From DAINBT01 sp036732785 (GTDB lineage: Bacteria > Planctomycetota > Phycisphaerae > Sedimentisphaerales > SM23-30), in NCBI GenBank assembly GCA_964537505.1, contig CAZICK010000047.1, forward strand, positions 1-30,047: DNA of 30,047 nt. Reading direction: 5' to 3'. Under the pieces are notes generated by a model. It did not search any database. It saw nothing but the letters and a program-made list of their open reading frames with translations, and was not told the origin of the DNA. The translations under genes and the position numbers were made by a program. Positions 23,901 through 29,680 of the stretch are shown piece by piece (the stretch's first letter is position 1; each line of letters begins with the position of its first letter).

Positions 23901-25259
23901 CAATTCATCCATGAGCTGGACTGTCACCGTCACGGTATCGCTCGAATGTGGAATAATCGGAAGATGCTCCACTTCCAGGATCATCGGGGCAATATCAGTG
24001 TCGGCTACCGAGTTAGCCGCCCCCGGCGTTCCCTGGTCAACCAGGCTTGCCGCCCAGTTTTGCCCGTACTGATTGGACAGAACCGGATTTATCAACTCTA
24101 GTGATTTGCCCCCGCCGTCGTGCGCATCCGACCATTGCCAACCGCGATGTTGGAACTCTACCGGCCCTAACTCCCGCTGGGCCCAGTGGCCCTGATCGGC
24201 GTAGGTCACCCGATCGACCCGTGTTCCCATCGCATCATCCAGTTCGATCTCTTCGCTCTTATTGCTCAGCCGGCCATCCCAACCACCAATCACATTGGTT
24301 ACGCCCGGATATTTCGCCGAAAACGTCGCCACCTCCGCTGCCACTACCAGGTAGGCGCCCGATGCCACTATGGTCGCTTCCGGAAAAACAAAAGCCACCC
24401 CGTTACTAAACGCCCACCCCGACATATCTACCGACTCAGCCGAGAGGTTATACAACTCGATATACTCTTCCAGGATATTTTCGCTGGAAGGATGATACAT
24501 AATTTCGTTGATGACAACCTGCCGGGTCGGATCGCCGCTTGTCTCAGCCGGGTTGGGTTGGCCCGGCGTCGCCGGCCAAAAATATCCACGTTGGCTCATC
24601 CCCGCCGTCAAACCATAAGATACGTCATCGTATTGCCCCAGTAGCTCCGTGTATTCACAAGCGATGGTCACACCGTCAGCGGCTATCAACCCGAGATACT
24701 CACCCTCATTATTGAGCGCGAATGTGGTGTGCATATATCCCAGGCTGTCAACATAACCCGGACTCGCTCCCGAAGCGAACACCAGTAAATAGTCGTGGTC
24801 TCCAATGACCGCGTCACTGGGAAAAGGCCACCAATGGCCGGTGTCGCCGAGATCATCGGTCAGATACCAGCCGTCCAGGCTGATTGTATCGTCCGTTGGA
24901 TTGTAAATCTCGATCCAGTCTCTGTAATTGCCGTCGCCGTCGGCGATGGTGGTTTCGTTATCCGCCATGTACTCCGTAATCACCAGGGGAGCGGTAGTCA
25001 CGTGCCAGTTCTGGGCCATCAGACCAAAATCAACCATGTTGACCCCATCCTCACCGCCCATGTCCCCACAGTTAGTCTCCGAACAAGTCCCATCCAGCCA
25101 ATTATCGGACAATATCAGAAGGTCCTTAATGTCAACGGTACAGTTCCCGTCAGCATCGCCTACAGGATGGTCAGCCCAGATCGTGGCGGCAAAAACCAGG
25201 GATAAAATCAAAGTGAGCGTCAGTACCCTTACGGAAGGGGTTGCCAGGGCATTATTCAT
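17946..25259 (-). CDS. Giant secreted LTD/CotH/beta-helix protein with N-terminal dockerin-like segment
   Basis: The 2437-residue protein starts at ATG 25259, set by GAGGAG seven bases upstream; a longer frame to 25316 lacks such a site. A signal peptide (VRVLTLTLILSLVFAATIWA) is followed by a dockerin-like segment (GDADGNCTVDIKDLLILSDN, then GEDGVNMVDFGLMAQNW). Lamin-tail domains come next (VITEYMADNET near 95; VINEIMYHP near 250). A CotH kinase-like domain spans about 570-900 (YHIDFRNDDPWKDITALNIN; VLLPHDLDTILG near 848). Further on are a galactose-binding-like module (about 1020-1180), a beta-helix region (about 1270-1650), two more lamin-tail domains (near 1800 and 1940), another sandwich module (about 2130-2210) and a last lamin-tail domain (near 2280). 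No PEP-CTERM or sortase anchor ends it. It is probably a surface or secreted carbohydrate-associated protein; kinase activity is unproven. Confidence 0.88.
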   Translation of the reverse strand: MNNALATPSVRVLTLTLILSLVFAATIWADHPVGDADGNCTVDIKDLLILSDNWLDGTCSETNCGDMGGEDGVNMVDFGLMAQNWHVTTAPLVITEYMADNETTIADGDGNYRDWIEIYNPTDDTISLDGWYLTDDLGDTGHWWPFPSDAVIGDHDYLLVFASGASPGYVDSLGYMHTTFALNNEGEYLGLIAADGVTIACEYTELLGQYDDVSYGLTAGMSQRGYFWPATPGQPNPAETSGDPTRQVVINEIMYHPSSENILEEYIELYNLSAESVDMSGWAFSNGVAFVFPEATIVASGAYLVVAAEVATFSAKYPGVTNVIGGWDGRLSNKSEEIELDDAMGTRVDRVTYADQGHWAQRELGPVEFQHRGWQWSDAHDGGGKSLELINPVLSNQYGQNWAASLVDQGTPGAANSVADTDIAPMILEVEHLPIIPHSSDTVTVTVQLMDELTTGLTAALYYRPDQSTYTQGVYPHNAPNAFTSVTMYDDGVHGDGAAGDGVYGVEIPAQADATIVEFYVKASDSGANWRTWPAPSDIDGSPEQVTNMLYQVDDSFDPSAQWAPGSRPIFYIIMTEGDRAELEDIGDDGDPWTGEGATNAQMNGMFVSLDGTDMKVRYNVGVRNRGNRTRVDPPNNYHIDFRNDDPWKDITALNINSKYAFLQTLGSLMFRISGLAAPEVELVEVRVNGQNLALDDPSVMYGSYAALEAFNNEWAENHYPDDPDGNLYRCTYYQNNVDPMTYADLIFINPGSPPDPSDYHENYPKQTNEEDDDYTDLFTLIGALNDNALPDDEFYDQLSQIANIEQFVRYMAVDSLIGNSEGGLITGDGDDYAMYCGVNDPRFVLLPHDLDTILGQGEYWLGYSWDIFRYANVEGLELMLNNPRVIQMYFTELMDLIETVFAPENFDPLVEEVLDGFVPGSTIDAIKDYMVNRINANGAVLDQIPHDDLTVSSSFPESGGFPRTTSGSLSLNGTANAVITRSLRVNGQLVPETNWSQRYGTWSFVSSSSGSGEIILPRGSTWKYLDDGSNQGTAANGVNWFGHPDYDDSTWAAGPAELGYGDTEDGPGGVAPGGTPVGYIDTDPITGGVQKNITTYFRRSFTIPVGEAEGYTDATIRLVSDDGAVIYINGVEAFRTNFDPALDGTAILYDTTAYIAVSGDPEEIFYSYPIDAGLLQDGENVIAVEIHQVNSSSSDISFDLELEGLSGESVLKPGINRIIVQAFDGPDGTGNEVDRGHIDIWYDTGYTNDVSGVLSASAIWTAADGPYHVTGEVTVPANLTLQIMPGTSVYFDADTQITVNGIIDVQGTEYQRIRFTGVPGAPLVADIRPELPDGPPKWGGIQLQNTMSDQNIISYADVEYAQNSSGSIGVNNSEVVIDNVSFSGTRLRMVYSDSASVIIRNSIFADMFEPSDSPLNMTPPLDNVSEHIKHVGYIPTGGHYIIENNIFGTNKGHNDVIDFDSGQQPDPILQILNNTFIGGGDEAIDGGGDMLIEGNLFANFIKDIDNDGTGDSNVISTSDMLSSTMVIARNVFVNNDHVVNFKLDGYGYFENNTVTGITAPHMSLPTDTPVRMLDFSAINFLIPNISDPENGVPRDPAGKGAYTGGNIFDNIPQTVFGHPDMNPTYGGIISNLEVKDCLVESADVFANADGVHGRNFDYLIGEAHFAGPDTGNYEVAYGSALGSNGNGQDMGAMVSRGASISGEPQGVTNSTGATLTIGGPGIFSFIYRVNDEPWSSEIEIWNPLNIDATEKIRTYDVELTGLTDGDYTVYVRGRNFAGEMQTEPTASDTWTVDTSYQRLVINEVLAYPDLDDPDLIELYYEGPGVLDLTDMSITDDPANPRQYVFTATSVAPGEYLVLYADTDTVEPGVHLGFALDNDGEGVYLYDTIAAGGGLIDSVEFGLQLKGFSIGRVAGGGWHLTVPTPGIANIIHAVGDPRMLKINEWLADEEVLFTDDFIEIYNPNLLPVDMGGLFLTDNLISQQDKFKLAPLSFAAGQGYAVFKADDSNNAGHVDFKLSTRQEMIGLFDEQGNEIDKVIYYGQTTDVSQGRAPDGSDTLAFFTLPTPGVTNTQIETTIETITLIAEGAEKKVLVPTSGDNAIIGDTWRNGQPFDDSGWTHGTPTIPGTLGGVGYDEATDYDLYITYNVESRMNNINATCYIRIPFVVDADDLADFTSLEFSARCDDGFVAFINGVEVAEINKPGSLTWNSSCVNRPDSTAFVGFDVSDHIGDLVAGDNILAIHALNQSAGSSDFLISVKLSGSITTTVVEDPFADDRDVLAGLRITEIMYHPILDDDYEFIELRNIGAGTLDLTGVRFTDSIGFTFPSDTTMPAGTYLVLAKDPVLFELEYPSVPGGIIYGPYDGQLSNGGENVVLQLATPLQAAILRFDYEDDWYPTTDGGGYSLVIRDATAAPATWDSKTNWQAGSSPGGSPGTAD

Positions 25260-25328
25260 TCTTTTCTCCTCGCTGGAAAAGCCTTTGCACAAGTGGGTCG
25301 CAAATAGCAGTCTCAAAATTACCTGGGT

Positions 25329-25356
25329 TCTATAATTCCGGCTTTTAACCGCCCAA
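25329..25356 (-). promoter_or_regulatory. Possible promoter of the giant surface-protein gene
   Basis: On the minus strand TTGGGC (25356-25351) stands 16 bases before TATAGA (25334-25329). The leader would be about 65 bases. The match is moderate. Confidence 0.3.
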
Positions 25357-25520
25357 GTTCTTTACTGATCGGCGTTTACGGGTTGGCAGCCAAATATTTC
25401 TGCGGCCTTACATCTGATCGGCAGGTTCTACACTCGCCTCCAGCATAGCTCAGCATATTATAGCAAATATCATGGTTGTTTTGTACTAAAAAACAGTCGC
25501 TCTACCCTACTCATTTACCC

Positions 25521-25819
25521 GAGCCTCTTGCAAAACCTCGTGAAACGGTGTTGAGGCAGTGAGTGCAGGCAGGAAGAATCCCACGTTGAGCAGTGTTTGG
25601 GTGAAGATTTACATGGGATTTTGATCGACAGCCCGCTTTGAAATGAACATAACAACATATAAATAAATAAGTTACGGGTTTTTCAAAAAGAAAAAAAACG
25701 AATTTTGAACTTGACAAGAGCAGTAATTTCCGCTACGGTAGAAACAGAATTATGTTGCTTTCCGAAAGGTCAGCGGCAGAACGGTTCCGCCGTGTTTCGG
25801 AGGGTTTTGCAACTGGCTC
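25521..25819. mobile_element. MITE-like element with 28-30-base terminal inverted repeats
   Basis: The left end GAGCCTCTTGCAAAACC (from 25521) and the right end, read on the other strand GAGCCAGTTGCAAAACCC (from 25819), match at 15 of the first 17 positions. They stay similar through GAAAC..GG. The 299-base interior has no transposase gene, so this is a non-autonomous element or the remains of an insertion sequence. A TA lies three bases outside each end (TAccc | element | tctTA), which may be a target duplication, but this is weak. The family cannot be named from the ends alone. Confidence 0.65.
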
Positions 25820-25855
25820 TCTTATATAGAAACCATATATCCCCCCGCGTTCATT

Positions 25856-25975
25856 GCAGAACATGACATAACGCTCTGAAAATACCGGCTTTACGAGAGA
25901 ATCGCAAGAGGGGTCTTATGCCGCGTTTTCGCGGCCCAAAGGTGTTATGAAGAAACCATATAACCATTGTTCGGC
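25856..25975 (+). other. attC-like recombination site upstream of the DUF4177 gene
   Basis: The left core GCAGAAC (25856-25862) and right core GTTCGGC (25969-25975) are complementary at six of seven positions and 120 bases apart. Between them CATAAC (25867-25872) pairs with GTTATG (25944-25949), and GCCGCG-TTTT-CGCGGC (25920-25935) forms a strong hairpin. The same left core and the same GCCGCG stem occur in the site after the gene. The lateral boxes are poor, so this is less certain than the downstream site. Confidence 0.4.
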
Positions 25976-25987
25976 GGAGGAATGAAT

Positions 25988-26182
25988 ATGAAATGGGAAT
26001 ACAAGACCGTGAAGCTGAAGGCGAAGGGGATCATGGGCGGCAAGTTCGATGAAGCCCAACTTGACGCGATGATGAACGAACTCGGGCGCGACGGATGGGA
26101 GCTTGCAGCCGCTTTCGATACCAACGAAGCTTACGGCAACACTCGCGATGTCGTCGTTATCTTTAAGCGCCCGAGAGGGTGA
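25988..26182 (+). CDS. DUF4177-family small protein
   Basis: The 64-residue protein MKWEYKTVKLKAKG ... AQLDAMMNELGRDGWELAAA ... VVVIFKRPRG matches the DUF4177 pattern (WEYK.v.l, LN.lG..GWEL, iFKR), a small alpha/beta fold of unknown function. The start ATG at 25988 is chosen because GGAGG lies seven to eight bases upstream; an ATG at 25982 is too close to it and a TTG at 25967 is less likely. The gene fills almost the whole space between two attC-like sites, the arrangement of an integron cassette. DUF4177 proteins are small and often found in accessory DNA, which fits. Confidence 0.8.
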   Translation: MKWEYKTVKLKAKGIMGGKFDEAQLDAMMNELGRDGWELAAAFDTNEAYGNTRDVVVIFKRPRG

Positions 26183-26189
26183 GAGCCTT

Positions 26190-26254
26190 GCAGAACAAGA
26201 CGGTCCAGCGAACGGGAGCCGCGTTCGCGGCGCAGCACAGCCGTAACGTTGGGC
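26190..26254 (+). other. attC-like recombination site after the DUF4177 gene
   Basis: This 65-base sequence begins eight bases after the stop codon. It has a left core GCAGAAC (26190-26196) followed by AAGACGGTCCAGCG. A central hairpin GCCGCG-TT-CGCGGC lies at 26218-26231. The right half GCACAGCCGTAAC ends in the core GTTGGGC (26248-26254). ACGG and CCGT can pair at matching distances from the two cores. Length, order of boxes and the right-hand AACGTTGGGC agree with integron attC sites as I know them. The left core deviates from GCCCAAC at two positions. Confidence 0.55.
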
Positions 26255-26301
26255 GGCTTGGCTACATCGAATGGAGTAACATCAGAAAGGAGAGAAAGAA
26301 T

Positions 26302-26934
26302 ATGAATACAATGTTTGTTCAGACACAAGATGGCGTGTTCAAACGAATTCTGTGGCTCTATGGAATTAACACGCTTCTATTCGACATCTGCTTTGTATTT
26401 GCCTTTTATTTTCTGCCAGAAGGGTTTATGCGTGGAAGTCCGCAGATGGCTGCTGGCGAGGTTGTTGCCAAAGCAGGATCCTTTTGGCCTCAGTTTGGCT
26501 TAACCCTGCTTTTCAACTTGGGCATATATGCCATAATCGCTATTGTGGCGAACTTCAACCAGGTTAAGGGTTTCCCCGCTGGGTATTTAATCCCGATAGT
26601 CCTGGCAGTCACTGGTGGTTTGATCGTTGGCACTAATTCATTTGTGTCTGACGATCTGGATCGCTATTCCAATGTGCGTGAAGCAATGGCTCTTGGTAAA
26701 ACCATAGGCGGGGTGGAAACACTCGGCTTTATCTTGGTGATTGCGTCAACCGTGAAGTACGGCGTGTACCAGTATCGGAGTTGGTGGAGGTGGAGCGGGG
26801 AGTGGAAGCCGGCGAAAGTAATGAATCTGCGAGATGTCAGATTGTCCAGACAGGAAACTCTTTGTCTGGTCTTGGGAATATTGCTGCTGATTGTAGGCGC
26901 TTATCGAGAAACAGTGATGGCAATGAACTTGTAA
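26302..26934 (+). CDS. Uncharacterised multi-pass membrane protein
   Basis: The 210-residue protein has about five hydrophobic segments: LYGINTLLFDICFVFAFYFL, FGLTLLFNLGIYAIIAIVAN, AGYLIPIVLAVTGGLIVG, ETLGFILVIASTVKYGV and CLVLGILLLIVGAY. The N.....aiiaiv...G and ETLGF elements faintly recall SpoIIM/DUF95 membrane proteins, but I do not assign it. The start at 26302 follows AAAGGAGAG; the frame is open further upstream to 26179, but that part lies over the attC-like site and is not coding. It follows that site as a second cassette gene would, but no attC-like site is seen after its stop. Confidence 0.7.
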   Translation: MNTMFVQTQDGVFKRILWLYGINTLLFDICFVFAFYFLPEGFMRGSPQMAAGEVVAKAGSFWPQFGLTLLFNLGIYAIIAIVANFNQVKGFPAGYLIPIVLAVTGGLIVGTNSFVSDDLDRYSNVREAMALGKTIGGVETLGFILVIASTVKYGVYQYRSWWRWSGEWKPAKVMNLRDVRLSRQETLCLVLGILLLIVGAYRETVMAMNL

Positions 26935-27394
26935 ACAAGTAAAGAAAAGGGGACATTCTACTTTTCTCCCTTCCGCATACAAATTAAAGGTACAAATTAA
27001 AGGTGTCCGGTACATTTTTTCATTTCATGTCCCTATTTTTCAACCTGATTCGCGCCAATTCGCGTTCACTTGTCCTTCGTAGCTTTAGCGAAGTAGGATT
27101 AGCCAGGTAGCCCGGGCCGTGCCCGGGGGGCATTGGCATAACCCCCGCCATTGCCCGCCATTTTCTCCGGTAGGATGGTCCTTTTAGCCCACGCGGACCT
27201 TTGCGTGTCACCCGCCGCCGTGCTCAGACCAACTGCTCTCAAAAAACTCCACCATCCCATTATCTCAATCACAAAAGACAATTCCAAGCTTTCCCGTGCC
27301 TTTAAAAACCTTATAGAGCCGCCCCGCCAAAGACCAGTTCACTGTCTGCCGAAGGCAGGAAAACTCTCTTAACTGTGAAACAGATTTGTCCAAT
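26935..27394. repeat. Repeat-rich region, left flank of the HD/YwgA-like module
   Basis: I see no gene here. AAAGGGGACATTCTACTTTTCT (26946-26967) is followed by two rounds of AAATTAAAGGT and then a 26-base stretch (26994-27019) ending in GGTGTCCGGTACATTTTT. The same order of sequences occurs at 29481-29590. CCTTCGTAGCTTTAGCGAAG (near 27070-27090), CCCGGG-rich palindromes (27110-27127) and the 33-base repeat at 27178-27210, an inverted copy of 92-124, are further dispersed-repeat pieces. Confidence 0.65.
26994..27019 (+). repeat. Left copy of a 26-base direct repeat framing the module
   Basis: This copy is identical over 26 bases to 29565-29590 (AAATTAAAGG ... GGTACATTTTT). Imperfect similarity continues for about 30 bases (ATTTTTCAA.CT.AT). 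Such sequences resemble REP units mobilised by REP-associated tyrosine transposases, but no such transposase gene is in the window. Confidence 0.8.
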
Positions 27395-28795
27395 TCACCC
27401 TGAACCAATAAATTTTTTTATCTTTTCTTTTAGCTTCTTCAGTTGCTCATCTGCAGTATTAACTGCATATAATCTTATCGATTTAGCCTGAAGTTGACTT
27501 AAGTGATATATTATACTACTTTTTTCTTCGATTAAGTTTTTTATATTGCCATCAGAATCGATAAGTCTGATAAGTTCTCTTAGCTCACCTTCTTGTAGAT
27601 CTTTAAGTTGTGAAAGACTTACAAAAGGCATCACAGCTTCGAAATGAATATCTTTAGGTTCACGCCAAAAAAGAAACTGCGGTTCTATTTCGCATTCTTT
27701 TGAACATTCCTTCAAGCGATTCTGTAGAAACGTGCGAAAAAGAATATATTCCTTACGGGGATTTCCTCCATCGCGGTGCTGCAAATCAACAACTTCATGA
27801 ACTAACTTGGGGGGATGACGGTGTTTGATTGCTCTACAAAATATACTTATGAGATCATCTGAATTTTCAATCGCCCAAGAGTCAAATTTTATGTCAAGAT
27901 AACCATCGTGAAAATTTAAATATTCTCCGGAATCGGTTGTGACCATTTTTTCTATTTCGCTACCGGAAGTGTATATTTCTTTTTTTTTCATAAACAATAA
28001 TAAAGTTTTCCGGACAAGTTCTTCAAAGCCAAAAATTGTCTTATGCAAATATACTGCATTAAACATAAAGTAACGAGCAAGAAGCAAGTGTTCAGCCGAA
28101 AGCCGAGCCTTGTTTTTCAAAACAATTTCTTTGCCATCCGCAATAACTAGATTATTCAGAATGTAGTTGAGATCAACTCGGCCATATGGTAAGCCGGTAT
28201 TTAGTGAGTCTCGAACTAGATAGTCCAAACGATCTACATCTAGGCTCTTGTGAAGAATGTTTGGAATATCCGGATGCTCGCCTTTTATTAAGGCTCCGAT
28301 CTCATTTGTATCAATCCCTTCTTTCTCCAGCAGCCCTGCTATATCCTTTCTTTGAGAAACAATTAACTTGCCAAGTTCTTCGTGGGGCGGATAATTATCA
28401 CTTACAGAAGTTGGCTTAGCCTCACTTCCTTCCTTTTGTAAAAATCTCTCGCTTGGTTGTTCCCATTCAATATACTCCATCAGATGTGAATAAGGATAAT
28501 GTCCAATATCGTGCAACAATGCCGCAATTCGTAGTTTTTTTACAGCGTCCTCATCAATCAGTTTTTTCCGTTCAAAGACCTCCGCTACACGACTGGCAAT
28601 GTGAAGTACTCCCAATGAATGCGCAAAACGACTGTAGCTTGCGTTAGGATAAACAAGAGAGGCAAATCCAAGCTGTTTTAGCCGTCGAAGTCTTTGAAAG
28701 GCGGGAGTGTCAATTATTTTTGTTTCCAGCTCACTTAGGCCGATGTCCCCATGAACTGGGTCCATAATCATCTTATGGCGATAATCAATTGACAT
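27395..28795 (-). CDS. HD-domain phosphohydrolase, SAMHD1/YwfO-like (probable dNTP triphosphohydrolase)
   Basis: The 466-residue protein carries a complete HD metal site: His59 in RFAHSLGVLHIA, His95-Asp96 in ALLHDIGHYPYSH and a downstream aspartate in KSLDVDRLDYLVRDS (Asp186-Asp191). The opening DPVHGDIGLSELETKIIDTP then AFQRLRRLKQLG is characteristic of the SAMHD1/EF1143/YwfO branch. Members of this branch remove triphosphate from dNTPs; that reaction is expected here, not shown. The C-terminal half, rich in charged helices, may serve oligomer or effector functions. It lies 24 bases after the YwgA-like gene and is probably translated from the same mRNA. The pair is AT-rich compared with the core genes and framed by direct repeats, which suggests transfer and possibly a defence role. 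Confidence 0.88.
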   Translation of the reverse strand: MSIDYRHKMIMDPVHGDIGLSELETKIIDTPAFQRLRRLKQLGFASLVYPNASYSRFAHSLGVLHIASRVAEVFERKKLIDEDAVKKLRIAALLHDIGHYPYSHLMEYIEWEQPSERFLQKEGSEAKPTSVSDNYPPHEELGKLIVSQRKDIAGLLEKEGIDTNEIGALIKGEHPDIPNILHKSLDVDRLDYLVRDSLNTGLPYGRVDLNYILNNLVIADGKEIVLKNKARLSAEHLLLARYFMFNAVYLHKTIFGFEELVRKTLLLFMKKKEIYTSGSEIEKMVTTDSGEYLNFHDGYLDIKFDSWAIENSDDLISIFCRAIKHRHPPKLVHEVVDLQHRDGGNPRKEYILFRTFLQNRLKECSKECEIEPQFLFWREPKDIHFEAVMPFVSLSQLKDLQEGELRELIRLIDSDGNIKNLIEEKSSIIYHLSQLQAKSIRLYAVNTADEQLKKLKEKIKKFIGSG

Positions 28796-28819
28796 ATTTA
28801 TTTCCGAAGATTACCATTC

Positions 28820-29350
28820 TTAATTTAAACTTTTCTTGTCAAGTAAGCCAAATTGTTGCAACCTCTCCCAAGCTTCATCGATAAGCTTGTTCTTGTCCCT
28901 AAAATGTGGTTTGGTTTCGATCAGCTTCTGTACTACCTGCTCTTTTGTCACATCTTTGCTTGGTGGCCAATAAGCAATTGTTTTTAGATAATGCATAGAT
29001 GCGAGCATCTCCACCCATTCTGGCTCCTCAGTAGATACATTCCCCGGCCTAGCCCACAGGTTCTTTACTTTGCCTATAAGGTTTTGGGCCATTTCTGCCA
29101 AACAATATTCTTCATAGTCATGCTCGCCGTTGTTAATCTCTTCCCTAAGGAGAAAAACATTTTCAGTTAAAGAGGGACAATAAGGCCCCCTAAGATACCA
29201 GTTGTACCGGTAGCCCAAATCCAAACCAGTAATCTGCACCAAATATATCTTTTTTTGGATACATAATCTGTCTGAGAAACCATCAAGCTTTAGATTTCCG
29301 AGATCAACTTCATCCAATAAAAGTTTAAGTAGGATTCTTCCCTGATCCAT
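28820..29350 (-). CDS. YwgA/Panacea-like protein, partner of the HD phosphohydrolase
   Basis: The 176-residue protein has an N-terminal segment, DRLCIQKKIYLVQITGLDLG then YRYNWYLRGPYCPSLTENVF, that resembles YwgA and, more distantly, Panacea (DUF4065) proteins (lQKl.yl.q ... GPy.p.L). The C-terminal part (EQVVQKLIETKPHFRDKN) is helical. In Bacillus, as I recall, ywgA lies next to ywfO, an HD phosphohydrolase gene, so the same pairing here is telling. Panacea proteins act as antitoxins in some systems; a regulatory or neutralising role toward the HD enzyme is a hypothesis. The start ATG at 29350 is chosen because AAAGGAG stands eight bases upstream; a longer frame begins at 29392. Confidence 0.7.
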   Translation of the reverse strand: MDQGRILLKLLLDEVDLGNLKLDGFSDRLCIQKKIYLVQITGLDLGYRYNWYLRGPYCPSLTENVFLLREEINNGEHDYEEYCLAEMAQNLIGKVKNLWARPGNVSTEEPEWVEMLASMHYLKTIAYWPPSKDVTKEQVVQKLIETKPHFRDKNKLIDEAWERLQQFGLLDKKSLN

Positions 29351-29392
29351 TGTGCGATCTCCTTTCTTGGATAAATACACCCCCCTTGACAA

Positions 29393-29680
29393 TTGGTTGT
29401 ATATTTCTACAAATAATCATCGGTCCTCAACTTCTTTAGTTATAAATAAAATGACAAAACAATCTATCAGAACAGAGAACTAAAGGGGTCAGACACTTTT
29501 CTGGTAAAATAGGCAAACCTCCAAGCGTCGTTAGGGGGGTATCTCGAAAATTAAAAGTGTCCGAAAATTAAAGGTGTCCGGTACATTTTTCTTTTTTCTA
29601 TCCCCATTTTTCAATCTAATCTGTGACAATCCCTCAAATCATCGCCGCCAAAGGCGGTATGTAAAACCTGCCGCCCCGGG
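29393..29680. repeat. Right flank of the HD/YwgA-like module
   Basis: No gene is seen. The stretch probably holds the promoter of the YwgA-like gene, although I find no convincing -35/-10 pair. AAAGGGGTCAGACACTTTTC (29481-29500), AAATTAAAAGTGTCC (29548-29562) and the right copy of the 26-base repeat (29565-29590) mirror the order on the left flank. Confidence 0.6.
29565..29590 (+). repeat. Right copy of the 26-base direct repeat framing the module
   Basis: This copy is identical over 26 bases to 26994-27019 and in the same orientation, 2.57 kb apart. Confidence 0.8.

Noticed and set aside
23268..24101. 277-codon plus-strand frame within the giant surface-protein gene
   Set aside because: It is a mirror of the minus-strand lamin-tail/CotH coding sequence and has no family features or start signals.
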